The notes below the pieces were generated by a model, which saw nothing but the letters and a program-made list of their open reading frames with translations, had not been told where the DNA came from and did not search any database. DNA of 64,000 bases from Pelagomonas calceolata (Eukaryota > Sar > Pelagophyceae > Pelagomonadales > Pelagomonadaceae): contig CAKKNE010000005.1 in assembly GCA_918797485.1 (NCBI GenBank), forward strand, positions 1 through 64,000, given 5' to 3'. The translations under genes and the position numbers were made by a program. This document shows, in pieces, positions 51,169-62,345 of this stretch (position 1 is its first letter; each line of letters opens with the position of its first letter).

Positions 51169-54100
51169 TTACCGCCTACCGGGCCGCCTCCGCGCCGCCG
51201 GCTTCCTTTTCCCCATGTTCTTCTTCTTCTCCATGGCCGCCTTCTTGATAGCTCTAGATCGTTCTTCCTCCGCCTCCCGAGCGGCGCGGTCGATCGCGAT
51301 CCACACGGCTCGCAATTCGTTCTCCGTCATCATGCAGCACTCATACGCCTCGCGCGCCGCAGCGCCCTCCTTCTCCTGGCGTTCGAGTTCAGCGGCCTTC
51401 GCGGCAGCTTCCTCCTCGCGTCTTTTACGCTCTTCAATAATTTCCAAATCATACCTAGCTTTCCGCCAAGCAAGTTCGGCCGTCGACCGATCAATTAGTG
51501 CTTTATTATAAGCGACAACCGCATCTTCATCATTTCGACGGTCGATCTCCGCCTTTTCTATAGCATCATGTTCTGCTTTCCGCCGAGCCAGCCACCGTCG
51601 TCGCTTCGACCGACCCTCGACATCCAGGGCCTTGATCTCATGTCTACGTCGATAACATAACCCTTCCGCCGTTTGTAAATAACATCTATCGTTCTCCGGA
51701 AGGTCGCACTTCATGAGTCGTATCGATTGCACGCCCCGGTCGCATTCCCTCCGCAACTCGACTAGATCCAATGGTTGTAGTGCTTTGTTGACATCTCTAT
51801 GTAAGTTATCTAAGTCGAACTCCTTCAAAGGCCACAGGTCAGCTCGTTTCAGCTCGATGCGCCAGGCTTTTTGGCAGTCTCGACTAGCCTGGGGGAACTG
51901 TCCTAATGATAATCGTGCTCGGGCCCGCAACGCTAGGGAAGGCGCGTGGTCCTTCCTCGCTAACAACGCTTGGTTCAGGTCTTCCACAGCCTTGCGCGCG
52001 TCGCCTCGCCTGAGGGAAGCGGAACCGCGCGCGTGCAGGATCTCGACGGCTACATTCCTAGGTTCTTGGAAGGCCATGTTGTCCTCACCTTGTATATCGC
52101 CGTCTTCTCTCCGTAGCTCGACATCGATCTTACGGCCTCGTCCAAAGCTAACTGCGCCTTGATCAAGTCGGCGTCGATCGCCGCGTCGAGCTTGCCGGGC
52201 GACTTGTGCGACAAATTGCTTCCGAGGGACGGTGCCAATCGACCCGGAGATCTGGAGTTGAGGGCTCGTCGCGATAGCCTCAAGCCTGACGTATCCGTCG
52301 CCACGGTGCTATCCATGAGCGACGGGTCCTGTAGGGATGATTGCGCCAATGTCGCATCGACGGAATCCTCAGGAAAGATCCCCATCTGCATCGCTTTCCT
52401 TTCAGCTAGTTTACGAGCTGCTTCGATCTTGTCCTCCTCGTCCTGTCTGCGTTTCCTTTCCGCGTCAGCCACTAATTTTTTTTTCGCTCAAGGCTCGCGC
52501 CACATAGGCTGCGCCCAGATGGAAATGGTGCGAGAAGTTCGCTGTATCTGGTTCATCTACAAGTAGTCTAGCATGCTTCTCCGCCGCTCTACTGAGAGGT
52601 TCCACCGCATCGAGGGGCTCGCCGCGCTCGAGCCGCTCCGTCCCTCGCGACGAGCCTTGCAAGACCATCAACCTCCTCGCCTTTCTCGCGTCCCTAGAAG
52701 GGTCCTCTTCATCTAATTCAATAGGCTCGTCGAACTCCGCGGCCCCGACGTGTATCGACTGGGCTCTATCCCTCAACAGATAGAACGGCTCGAGGGCATC
52801 TTCGGGCCTCGCACAACACGGGTTGTGCGAGAAGGTCAAGGAGCGTAGTTGCGGCAAGTCAGCCAACTCTTCCGGCAGCTGGTCCATCTCGTTGAAGTCC
52901 AAAGCAAGCACCTCCAACGACTGGACGCTGTCTAACCGGCCGGCTTCCACGCCCTTGGTCGTGAGGAGGTTGTGGTCTATGCGTACCGTGAACAATTCCC
53001 CACAGCCCTTAAAACAGTTCTGCGGTAGGAGCGTGAGTTGATTGTGCGAATAATTTAAAGATTGCAGCTTGTTCAGCCTGCCCAACCGCTGCGGGAAGTT
53101 CACCAAACGATTGTGCGACAGATCCAAGGATGTGAGCGACACGAGCGACTCGATGGCCTTCTCGTCGATGGTCTCGAACAGATTGTAACTAAGATCTAAC
53201 GTTTTCAATCTAAACATGGTCGCGAAGCCTTTCGGCGTGGAGATGAGTTTGTTGTGTCTCAGCGAGAGTAGTTCTAGCAGGCGGCACTGCGTCACGCCCT
53301 TGTCTAGAGTTTCTAACGCGTTGTTTTCTAAGTACACTGACTTAACTTGGCGCATGTCCCCTATTCGCATACTGGTCGAAGTGATGGCGTTGTTTCTTAC
53401 GGAGATGCTTTCCAGCTTCTTCGCTAGACCGACGGCGAAGCCATCGCTCAATGCTTCGAGCTTATTGTCGTCTAGTAAAAAGGACGTGCAGTTCATTAGA
53501 TCAAGTGTCTGTGGCAATTCTATCAATAAATTGTTTCGACAATCCACACTTTCTAACGCCGTCATCTTCGCCAGATCATCCGGTAGCTTCTCGAGCTGGT
53601 TATGAGAAACGTCCAACGACGCCAGACTCTCGAGCTTACCCCAGTCGCATCCGTTCAAGTCGGGCTCGCCGATGCCTTCTTGCTTGTCCTGGTCGGCGCT
53701 CTGCGCGATCTTGCAGGGGGCCATGACTTTTAGTTGGTTATGCGAGACCTGCGCGGGACGCGTGGGCGCTCGTGCGGCGGCGTCGACGGCGTCACGTTCA
53801 AATTTGTTTCGAAACGCCGCGTCGCGGACATTCAACGAAGCTAATTGTTGTAGTTGGTCCAATTGGTTCGGCCACTTGGTCAGTTGATTTTTGGACACAT
53901 CTAAATGGGTCAGTGCCGAAAGCATGCCGGGTCCCACGGCCCAGACCCGCGTTTGCTGGAGGAGTTCGAGGTCGCCGACCTGCACCGGTAATTCCCTGAA
54001 CTGATTTTGTGACAGGTCCCAGTACTGGAGTTGTTCGAGTCGGTAGACATTGCCCGGGAACCAGCCTATTCTATTGCGCGCACAGGCGAACCACGTGAGT

Positions 54101-54960
54101 TCTTCCAGTTCCTCCAGCTCTTTGGGTAATGATCTCAATTGGTTGCCCGACACATCAAGCTTTTCTAGGGAAGCTAGACCGCCGATGTCCGGCACGAGGC
54201 GCGTGATGCTGTTGTCCGACACATCTAAATGGGTCAAGGTCTCAATAGCCAAAGCGCGAAACGAGATGCGAGCCATTTTCAGTCCAGAGAGGTCCAGAGT
54301 ATCGGTCTCGGGCGTATCCTCAGCTTTATCTATTCTCTTCTGGGCCTCGCTCCGGGGGTACTCGCGGGGCATCAACCCCAGGTCGTCTGATGACATCGAT
54401 CTTGTTCTTCTTCTAGTAGAACCACTACCAATCGATTCCCGTTCACTATCGTCGTCCGACTCGAGCTCGACGACGGCCGTCTCGGCCAAGATCCGGCCGT
54501 CGCTAGACACTAACCGTTGCGTGCCCGGCTCGATGTCCTGCGATCCCAGTAGTAGAGGCTTCGTCCAGGACGTCTGGCCCGTTTGGGCATTATAGTAGTA
54601 GTAATTTTGACTATGTTCATCGTAGACCTTGGAGACGACACTTGCAACCAATCTTCGCACGGTCCTCAGGAATTTGAGTCGTCGCCAGGCGCACTGCATG
54701 TAAATAGCCGCTTGCTCGTCCGTGAACGTCGGAGCCACGTCGCCGAGGTCCCGCCACAGCAAAGGCGCGGGCCGCTTCCAGCTGGCTTCATCGGTCACCG
54801 TATTGTAGTAGTAGTAGATCTGCTGGACGGGGTCGAAGATCTTCTCCCAGACCGCCTTGAGTTCTAGGTAGGTGCGCTCCCTCACTAGACTGCGGCGCCA
54901 CAAGCTCTGGATCTTCAGGACGGCGGCGTTGCCGACGGCGTAGTTGATCTCGTCGGCCAT
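51169..54960 (-). CDS. IQ/WW/leucine-rich-repeat/TPR scaffold protein
   Basis: Start MADEINYAVGNAAVLKIQSL at 54960. Two IQ motifs (VLKIQSLWRRSLVRER, IYMQCAWRRLKFLR) alternate with two WW domains (WEKIFDPVQQIYYYYNTVTD, then VYDEHSQNYYYYNAQTGQTS). After a Ser-rich linker come about 20 leucine-rich repeats of LTHLDVSDNSITRLVP type, then TPR-like helices (AVEDLNQALLARKDHAP) and a long Arg/Glu coiled coil. An 81-nt intron at 53749-53829 interrupts one repeat. Frame breaks occur at a run of A near 52478 and near 52090. IQ motifs suggest calmodulin binding. A scaffold role is inferred; no enzyme domain is visible. Confidence 0.75.
53749..53829 (-). other. In-frame intron within an LRR, possible second introner type
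   Basis: GTCCGCGAC ... CCCGCGCAG, 81 nt. Removing it restores LASLNVSHNQL, a regular repeat. Inside are TTTCGAAAC, a palindrome, and GACGCCGTCGACGCC. GTC stands at the donor and again at the start of the next exon. Confidence 0.65.
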
Positions 54961-55135
54961 GGCTGCGGCTTGTTTACGTTGCCATCGTCGGTTCACGCTG
55001 CGGGGCAGCCTCTTTTTGGCCGCAGCGGCGGCGCTTCGGGCTGCCTTGCGCCTAGTGTGTCTCACTATAGGTCCTCAGGCTTGCGGAGGCGTCGGGCGCG
55101 AGGACTGCGTGCCTCGGACGTATGCGGATTTGCTC

Positions 55136-55158
55136 GCTAGTGTCTTACAGGCCGCTAG
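55136..55158 (+). promoter_or_regulatory. CTAG-bracketed promoter element, copy 8
   Basis: GCTAG, TGTCTTAC, AGGC, CGCTAG between the divergent LRR and F-box genes, about 150-175 bp from each start codon. Confidence 0.55.
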
Positions 55159-55310
55159 CCATCTAGCCATTGGGTCTTGCAAAAAAGGAGAGGCAATTAT
55201 AGCTCGCTGATCGAACCATTGCTGTAGCTAAGCGCTGCAAAAGAACACCTGCAAAGGCATCTTCGCAGCGCCGCGGCTCATACTCTGAAACGCATTCATG
55301 CGAGAGTGCA

Positions 55311-56375
55311 ATGGCTGACCCGGGTGGCCTCAATCACTCACTTGCCAGGCTCAAGCTCTCGCTCGGCGGCAACGGCTTCGAGGACGCGTTGGCCGCGTTC
55401 GTGGCGAAGGCGCGCAATGCAAACGAGCGGTGCGCGGAGCCGCCTCTTCTTAGCGAGTTGCCAGACGACGTGCTGATCCAGCTCCTTGCCACCGCGCCGC
55501 CGGAAGCTATTGCAGCGCTAGCATGCGTTGCCAAGCGCTACGCGGATGTGTGCGAGCGCGCGGGCTGGGCGTGCGCCGCGCGACGGTTCGGCCGCCGCAC
55601 GAATGCGCCCTTCGGCGGCGGCGGCGCGCACTGGACCGCCCTCGCCTGGGTACCACGCGACGCTACCCGCCGCCCGTTTGACGAAGACGCTTTCTCATTT
55701 GGTCTGGGCGCGCTGCCACCACACGATCTTGCCGATGCGTTCTTCTGGGCAGAGTTTTTCCCCTGGCACGATGCACCTGATAACAGGTGGAATGAATGCC
55801 TGGCGCTGGAAGCGACGCTCTGCCATGGGCGCGTCGTGCGCGATCCTGACGGCGTCCTCGACGATCGTGCGGTCGGGCCCGAAGTTGTTCTCACTGGCTC
55901 CCTAAGGGGTGAGCAGCGGGCTAGGCGTATGGCCAATGCAAGCGCCGTCCGTATCATGGGCGTGCTCCGGTCGCGCGTGGTCGTCCTCTACGCGTGGGAC
56001 TCGCCAGATTATGGTCATGAGAAGGCCGAGGGCGAGTGGCCCGAGAGCTGGGACGCCGAAGATTGGGACGAAACCGTCGCGGCCGTCCAGATCCAGACCC
56101 CATATCCCTGCATTTGGGATAACAATGACCCCGATCGGGTGATCACTCTGCACGCGACGTACGGCATGGACGTCTCCTCGCCCCACGCCCCGAATGCTCT
56201 CTTCTCGATCAGAGGGGATTTCCCGGTTCCAGCAGAGCGCCGAGTTTACTCGGCGACAAGTTCTATTGATAGAGGATATCGCAATCGCACCTTTTCTCTT
56301 AGCGGTGACCTGTCGATCCGGCTCAAGGTCCCGATGCAGGTGTGGGGCTACGTCCGAGCCTGGAGAAATGTCTAA
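55311..56375 (+). CDS. F-box-like protein
   Basis: 354 residues, single exon. Residues about 45-90 (LLSELPDDVLIQLLATAPPE, then AIAALACVAKRYADVCERAG) have the pattern of an F-box, which binds SKP1 in SCF ubiquitin ligases. The remaining 260 residues are rich in Trp and acidic residues (HWTALAWVPRDATRRPF, FFWAEFFPWHDAPDNRW, EWPESWDAEDWDETVAAVQI) and form an unrecognised substrate domain. No known repeats. Convergent with the PH gene, 27 bp between stops. Confidence 0.72.
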   Translation: MADPGGLNHSLARLKLSLGGNGFEDALAAFVAKARNANERCAEPPLLSELPDDVLIQLLATAPPEAIAALACVAKRYADVCERAGWACAARRFGRRTNAPFGGGGAHWTALAWVPRDATRRPFDEDAFSFGLGALPPHDLADAFFWAEFFPWHDAPDNRWNECLALEATLCHGRVVRDPDGVLDDRAVGPEVVLTGSLRGEQRARRMANASAVRIMGVLRSRVVVLYAWDSPDYGHEKAEGEWPESWDAEDWDETVAAVQIQTPYPCIWDNNDPDRVITLHATYGMDVSSPHAPNALFSIRGDFPVPAERRVYSATSSIDRGYRNRTFSLSGDLSIRLKVPMQVWGYVRAWRNV

Positions 56376-56402
56376 GAATGTTGTTCACAATTCTTATTCT
56401 TA

Positions 56403-57527
56403 CTACCGCGGCGGCGGCTGCGGCGGGTCGTCGTCGCGCGCCAACAGCTCCCCAAGGCGCCTCCGGCAGGACGCCACGAGCGGCTCCTCCGGATCGAGGC
56501 CGCCGGCGACCGCGCGCGCGGCCGCGTCGCCTAGAGCCGACGCGTCGTCGCTGCAGGCCGCCAGGGCCTTTTCCAGCTCCGCGCGCGCGTCGTCCGTCTT
56601 CACGAGGAAGTCTACTCTAGTACGTGCTGCTATCAGTAAATCGTCGTCGTAGTCGGCGCCCGCGCCGATCACGGCGTCGACGGCCGCTTCCAGCGCGCAG
56701 GCGTCTGTCGACGCGATGAGCCCGCGCAAATCGTCCCGCTTCTTTGGCAGAGACGGGTCGGACGGCGCTGGAGGCGGCCGCGGCGCCAGAGCTTTTACAC
56801 CGTTGGTCGCCGCGCGGATTCCGGCCATCTTCAGCGGACCGGGAATCGCGAGTCGGTTGATGGCCATGATCTTCTCGCGTTTTGAGGTTTCGCTGTGGCT
56901 CAGGATGGCGTCGATGTCATGAGTTTCTGATCTAGGTGTTTCCACGGTCGCCGGATGGGGCGCTAACGGCAATGTGGCGGGCATCGGTGGTGATGCTGCC
57001 CTTACAGAAGGCCGCGTCCGCTGCGACGCCATCGACGCGCGCACCGCGGGGTAGTCATCATCATCAATTGAAGACACGCTCTCCTGCCTCCCGCCTGAAC
57101 TGCGTGGAGTGTGAGGCGCGGCCCAGGCCTCGTTCGAGGACCGCGACATGGCCTCCGCGTCGCCCCGCAACCGGCGGAGGCACGCATCCAAAGCTTCGAG
57201 CCAGTTGGCAAAATCTCTAGGAGACTCCGCTCGGACCTTGAAAGTTTTCCTTGATCTACCATGAGCATCTTGGACGTCCCAGAGTTCAAAATAGTGCGTC
57301 GCCTCGCCCGGCTTCGGCCGGTGGCGGCCGCGCATGCTCACTGTCTCGGGCACGCGCACCGACGATTTCGCGGAGAGCCGCACGGTGCCCTTCTGATCCA
57401 TCAAAGAGGGGTCCGCGTAGTAGTGGAGCTCGCACGTGTCGTTCTCGAGCAGGAACCAGCGTCGCTTCCAATTCCTACGCAGGCCGACCACCGAGCCGCC
57501 CTTTTTCAGCAGGAAGGAACTGACCAT
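56403..57527 (-). CDS. PH-domain protein
   Basis: 374 residues. PH domain at about 1-118: SSFLLKKGGSVVGLRRNWKR, RWFLLENDTCELHYYADP, and the closing helix RDFANWLEALDACLRRLRG with its conserved Trp. The basic K-R-W residues after the first strands fit phosphoinositide binding at membranes. The rest is a Ser/Pro linker and a C-terminal helical part (ACALEAAVDAVIGAGADYDD) of unknown role. Single exon. Confidence 0.82.
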   Translation of the reverse strand: MVSSFLLKKGGSVVGLRRNWKRRWFLLENDTCELHYYADPSLMDQKGTVRLSAKSSVRVPETVSMRGRHRPKPGEATHYFELWDVQDAHGRSRKTFKVRAESPRDFANWLEALDACLRRLRGDAEAMSRSSNEAWAAPHTPRSSGGRQESVSSIDDDDYPAVRASMASQRTRPSVRAASPPMPATLPLAPHPATVETPRSETHDIDAILSHSETSKREKIMAINRLAIPGPLKMAGIRAATNGVKALAPRPPPAPSDPSLPKKRDDLRGLIASTDACALEAAVDAVIGAGADYDDDLLIAARTRVDFLVKTDDARAELEKALAACSDDASALGDAAARAVAGGLDPEEPLVASCRRRLGELLARDDDPPQPPPR

Positions 57528-57801
57528 GCCTGCGGCTTCGCGGGCAGCCTATGGCTGGTTTCTGTTCAAGCTTCGATCGATGGGGGATGGTTCCGTGCAG
57601 TATGACGATCGATGGTGCGCTGTAAGTGCTTGTTGTGCTCGGGCAGCTTGATTGGTGGCCAGTGCTCGATCGTCGCGGGGCGCGACCCGCACGCAGGCGT
57701 CTCCGCGGCGGCGGCGTTGAGCTCCCGGTGCACGAGTACGGGGGTCGCGCTCGCTCGCCGCGGCGACCGCGAGGCGCGCGGCCGGCGGCGCTCGCGTCCT
57801 A

Positions 57802-58143
57802 GTGGCGTCGGCCGCCGGGAAGGCTCGTCGCACCCCGAGCGGGTCGCGGGGCCCAGGAAACGTCGGGTCACGCACCGGCTGCGTGACCCCCCCCTCGCCG
57901 TTGAGGCGAGGCCGCGAAGGAGAAGCTCTCCCAAAATTCGGCAGCCAAAACAACGACCTGGGAGTGAACCTGCCGTCGCACAACGAACTCAACCAGCTGC
58001 TCGCGCACGCGGAGCTGGGCATCGACGCCGAGCAACACCTCCGGGCTCGGCCCCTCGCGCCGTGGCGCCTGCACACCTGGCTCCCCGCGGCGTGGAAGCG
58101 CATGCACGACGACGCCCGAGCGCCGCTCTGTGAGCTCGCGTGA
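57802..58143 (+). CDS. Possible small gene, unknown
   Basis: The last 70 codons (LGVNLPSHNELNQLLAHAEL ... PWRLHTWLPAAWKRMHDDA) have nearly all G or C in third position, as real genes here do, and end at TGA 58141-58143. The part before about 57920 looks non-coding, so the true start or an upstream exon is unknown. No family recognised. Confidence 0.35.
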   Translation: MASAAGKARRTPSGSRGPGNVGSRTGCVTPPSPLRRGREGEALPKFGSQNNDLGVNLPSHNELNQLLAHAELGIDAEQHLRARPLAPWRLHTWLPAAWKRMHDDARAPLCELA

Positions 58144-58196
58144 GACTGATATAGTGTGTATAGTGTGTATAGTAGAGTTTTGAGAAAGAACACTTA

Positions 58197-58311
58197 CTAA
58201 TAATCGTCGCCGCCGCCGCCGTCGCCGAACATGTCCATGCCGCCGCCCATGTCGACCTCTTCCTCCTCCTCCTCTTCCTTCTTCTCCTCCTCGGCCGCCG
58301 CGGCCCCGCCG

Positions 58312-58346
<35 letters not shown>

Positions 58347-58592
58347 CGATCCCGGCGCGCCGCACATGCAGTCGAGGTCGCCGGCGAGCGTCGCCGCCTT
58401 CGAGAACACCGACACCCAGTGCGGCGCGACCGAGAGGCCCGCGGCCTTCAGCACGGCCTCGAACTTCTCGGGCGCGAACTTGTCGTCGCCCTCGCCGCAC
58501 TGGTCGAGGACCAGCGCGGCGAGCGCGACGGCCTGCTCGTCCTTGTTCTGGTCCGCGAAGGACCAGGCCTTGGGGGCTTCTTCTTCCGCCAT
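58197..58592 (-). CDS. RPLP1: Large-subunit acidic ribosomal protein P1
   Basis: 131 residues, single exon. The N-terminal dimer domain (EQAVALAALVLDQCGEGDDK, FEAVLKAAGLSVAPHWVSVF) has P1 spacing. A run of fourteen Gly, Ala/Glu/Lys hinge and an acidic end MDMFGD follow. In most eukaryotes the end is SDDDMGFGLFD; here it is MGGGMDMFGDGGGGDDY, so the elongation-factor-binding tip is altered and extended. It sits on the ribosomal stalk. Confidence 0.88.
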
Positions 58593-60126
58593 CTTTGTGT
58601 CGCCTTAAAAGACCTTTGAGCCTCGACGAGGCACTCGACCGCGTCTGTGCGCGAGTCAAGCGGTACCTACGGTTGCGAGGGGTGAGCTGCTTGCGTTTCG
58701 TGCGGCGCGCGAGCCTTTGTGTGTGTGCGGTGCGCGCGCGGCCGGCGAGGCACGTTTGCTCGTAAGCTGGAGTGCGCGCGCGGCCGGCGAGGCACCGCTT
58801 GCTCGTAAGCTGGCTGCTGCCTTGTTTGGGTGCCGTGCGGCCGCCGGCGTGCAGCGATTCGAGCCACCGAGCAGCGATGGGTTGTCAGTAAGACGGTGCG
58901 ACGAGCGATTGCGTCCGGTTTTGCGTAGCGGCTCTGTTAGACGCACCAAAAGACGGCGATGTCAAAGCGAGGCAAAATGGACAAAGGCCCGCGAGCCGCC
59001 CGCGAAGCCCTCCAGGCGAGCGCTCCAGCCGTGCGAGGTCTCGCTCAGACCGCTGGCAAAAGCAACAGGGCAAAACGCCCAGTCTCGCCCCGACGCGCGG
59101 CCACACGACTGCTTTAGGTCATCTTGGTTGTATAAGAACAAACTAAAGTTGCGGAACCGCGGCTTGGTCGGCGCGAACGACGCGCCGCCCGTCTCGGATC
59201 CGCGACGTTCGATGCCGCGGCGAAGCGGCGGCGGGCGGACGCACCTTAAGCGGCGATGTCGAGCCTCGCTGCTCACTAGAGTACGCCGGGCCGCCGAAGC
59301 AGCCCTCTCGGACGCCAGGAGAGACCCGTGCGGCGAGCTGGGGGAGAACCCTCGAGCTCGGGACGCGTTGGACGGCTGAAATCAAAACTCGTTTAAACTC
59401 GCTGCAACTCGTCGAGCGCTCGCAGGTCGTCGCGGGCTGCCGTTCTGACGTCCAGACGGGTGTCGAGACGCTTATTAGGGGCTGCCTAGTTCCACCAATC
59501 TACACTCAAAATGTTGCTGGGCTGGTGAGGAGCCGCGTGGATAAGAACGCCTCCACGCGCCAACTAGCCCACGTGTAACAGATAGGACACGTTTAGGGCG
59601 CGGGCGAAGACGTTCTGCAGCGCTGGTGTCGCTGAGCGAATTCAAATCGGCTCAGCGGGCCCCCAAACAAGTTTAAAGCGCCTCGATTCGCGGCGCACCT
59701 CCAGGGTAGCGCCCAGGGCCCCGATTGAAAAAGGGGCCCGCAGCAAACATCTAAAGAAGTAGCGGCGCGCACCACGACCGCCGCGGGCCCGACAGCACCA
59801 TTTTAAACACGGCCCAAGGCTACTCGCCGTACGGCGCGCCTTCGCCCACGGCGGCGGGCGGCCTCGGCGGCCCGGCGCCCCTCGACGACGGCGGCTGGGA
59901 GGCCGCGTGCGCGCTCGGCGTCCGACGTCCGCCGAGGGGCCTTTCTTGTCATGGAGAGTCTGTCGCGCCGGCGCGCGTTCGAACGGCGGCGCTCGAGGAA
60001 ACTCTAGGATGGCCTTCCGACGGCCGTCCACTCGCGTTCCAACGCGTCCACACGCCGTCGACGATTTGTATACTACACAGGCGCCGCGCCCAGCAACCGC
60101 AAAGTCGCCAGGCCTACGCCGACTCG
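58593..60126. other. Long intergenic region
   Basis: About 1.5 kb without a supportable gene. A plus-strand frame at 58717-59379 has no conserved motif and irregular codon use. Holds the promoter of the P1 gene and the 5' region of the cold-shock/LOTUS gene. Confidence 0.4.
58730..58813. repeat. Two tandem copies of a 41-42 bp unit
   Basis: GTGCGCGCGCGGCCGGCGAG, GCACG or GCACCG, and TTGCTCGTAAGCTGG, repeated at 58730-58770 and 58772-58813, about 140-220 bp upstream of the P1 start codon. Confidence 0.7.
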
Positions 60127-62345
60127 ATGGCTTTGGCGGCCGCCTACGGCCGCCCGCCCGAGCCGCGCTACGAGCAGCCGGCGCCCACTTACGGGGATCC
60201 GGGGCCCTATCGGGCCCAGGAGCCGCTTCCTTCTCAGTTAGCGCGACCGGCAAAAAAGAAGCGGCCGCGAAGAAAGCACGGCGAGCTCGCGCGGGGCATC
60301 GTCCGAAGGCGCGAGGACTGGGACGACCACTGCCTCATCGAGATGGACGACGGGTGCGTTTCCTGTGTTTGTCAACTTCAAGGCGCCTTCAACTCACAAT
60401 GGTGTGGGGCTTGCGGCGGCCGGCGCGCGGCGCGCGCATTGCCGGCGACGGCGCGGTGGCGCTGGTGTGAACTGGTGTGAACTGGTGGCCTCGCGTCACC
60501 GGCGCGCGCCGCGGCGCCGTCGACGCGCCGTCGTTTCTATGACGGTGTCGGCTCGACGGCGTGGCGGTTTTGCGACGTTGGCGCCATCGACGCGACGTCG
60601 TTCCCACGGCGTCGCCTCGATGGCGTCGAGGTGGACTTACCGTTGTGCGCGCCGTCGCCGCGCGCACACAACACACAACACACGCCGTCGCCGCACTACC
60701 ACGACGCGAAAAGCGAACGCGTCCATCCCGACACAGGTTCGAGGACGTCTTCTGCCACCGCCACCGCTGCCAGGGCAAGCAATTGCCCGAGCAAGGGCAG
60801 GTCGTCGACTTCAAGCTCCATCTCTCCTCGAAAAGTCTGTGCTGGCAGAGCGGCTTCGTGACCTGGGAGGAGGGCGACATGGCCGAGCTCAAGCGGCCCG
60901 AGCCGCCGTTGGACATCCCGCGAGCGCCGCCGCGCGTGCCGGAGCCGCGGACGTGGGCGCCGCCTCCCCAAAGACAGGCGCCGTACGGCGGCTACTACGA
61001 CCAGCGGCCGCGAGCGTCGTCCTTCGACGATCGGCGGGCGCGACTGCCGTCTGATCTCTCAGATGGTGTGACGGAAAGCTCGTACGCCTCGGATACGCCG
61101 TGGGGCTACCAACAGCCACCGCCAAGACCGTCGCCGGCGGAGTTCGCGGATCGCGGGGCCGCGTCACTACTCGCGACGCTCGACGCGCCGGCCTGGACGC
61201 CGCAGCAAAGACCACAACGGCCGGCACCGCGGCCCGACACGGAGCTCGCGTCGGACCTGCGGCAGCTGGGCCTCGCCGAACAGAGACCGCCTCCAAGACA
61301 GCCGGACCCGTCGCCGCCGTGGTTGGCGGGCATGCTCGACGAACCGGCGCAGCAGCCGCTCGGCGCCTTCGACCGCCCAGCAGCGGCGCAGCCGCCGCCG
61401 CCGCCCGGTCTAGCTGAAGCGGAGCCGACCTGGGCCTCCGCCGCGACGCGGCCCGCCGGCGCGCCGCCTTTACCAAGACCGCGGGCCTCGTCGGTGTCGT
61501 CCTCGGTCGCGTCCGACGGTGCTTCCGCTCTGGATCGCATCGCGCTCAAGGTCGTGCCCGTGGACGAGCAGAAGACGCCCTGGCTCGCGACGGCGGACTT
61601 ACCCGCTAGAAGAGCAGCCCCGATCGAGCAGCTCCGGGCCCACACGCAAAGCGCCGTCGAGGCCGGGAATGCTTCCGCTATACAAAAGCTCAAGCGGCGA
61701 AGAGAAACGCGAAAGCGCGCGAAACGCGGCGACCATTGTAGGGTCGAGGTGCGACCGCGCGACGGCGGCGGCGTCTTCGTGAGTGCTTATGGTGTCAACG
61801 CCGCGGGCGCGGGCGCCGCGCTCCGACGCATGCTCACGGCCAATGCCGCTCTACTGGCCGGGCGCGACGTCGACGCCACGGCCGACGACACCCCCGAAAC
61901 GCGCCAGAACCTAGGCTGGGCCGAGCTCGTTGCCCAACTCCGGTCGATACTGGCGCGGGGCGAGTCCCGCGGCATCTGCTGCAACCACCTGTCCAGAGCG
62001 TTCGAGCGGGACTTCGGTTCAGCATTGGTCGAGACGCTCTTCGGCGACTACGAGTCCCTGGCCGCATTACTGAGAGCGCCTCAACTCAAAGACGTCGTCA
62101 CGCTCGTCGAGCAGCCGGGCCGGCCCGACCTCATGGTGCGCCTCGCTCAGACAGAGACGCCGGAGCGGGCCCAGCCGGCGGTCCGCGAGGCCCTACGTTC
62201 ATTAGGCTTAGAAAGGTACGAGGCCACCTTCGCGCGCGAGGACGTGAGCGTGCAAACTTTGGTGCGCATGACGGACGACGACCTGGCAGCTCTAGGCTTA
62301 CCAAAAGGGCCGCGGGTGCAGATCCTGGCCTGGGCGAGCCGCTGA
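60127..62345 (+). CDS. Cold-shock-like, LOTUS-like and SAM domain protein
   Basis: Exon 1 ends in HCLIEMDDG; exon 2 begins FEDVFCHRHRCQGKQLPEQG. Together GELARGIVRRREDWDDH to FVTWEEGDMAEL has the G.I...DVF.H..LP.G.V.F pattern of a cold-shock fold. A Pro-rich disordered part of about 250 residues follows. Then a basic segment (KLKRRRETRKRAKRGDH), a winged-helix LOTUS-like domain (LVAQLRSILARGESRGICCN ... DYESLAALLRAPQLKDVVTL) and a SAM domain at the end (RSLGLERYEATFAREDVSVQ). These folds bind RNA or form RNP assemblies, so an RNA-granule role is inferred. Confidence 0.75.
60354..60736 (+). other. Intron in the cold-shock/LOTUS gene, possible introner relic
   Basis: GTGCGT donor, GACACAG acceptor, 383 nt, phase 2; splicing gives DDGFEDVF. 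Inside: GCCATCGACGCGACGTCG and CTCGATGGCGTCGAGG, the introner core, and GTGTTTGTC near the donor against CCGACAC at the end, weak inverted ends. Confidence 0.7.

Noticed and set aside
58717-59379. A 220-codon plus-strand frame
   Set aside because: Irregular codon use, no motif, overlaps a tandem repeat; looks like spacer in a GC-rich genome with few stops.
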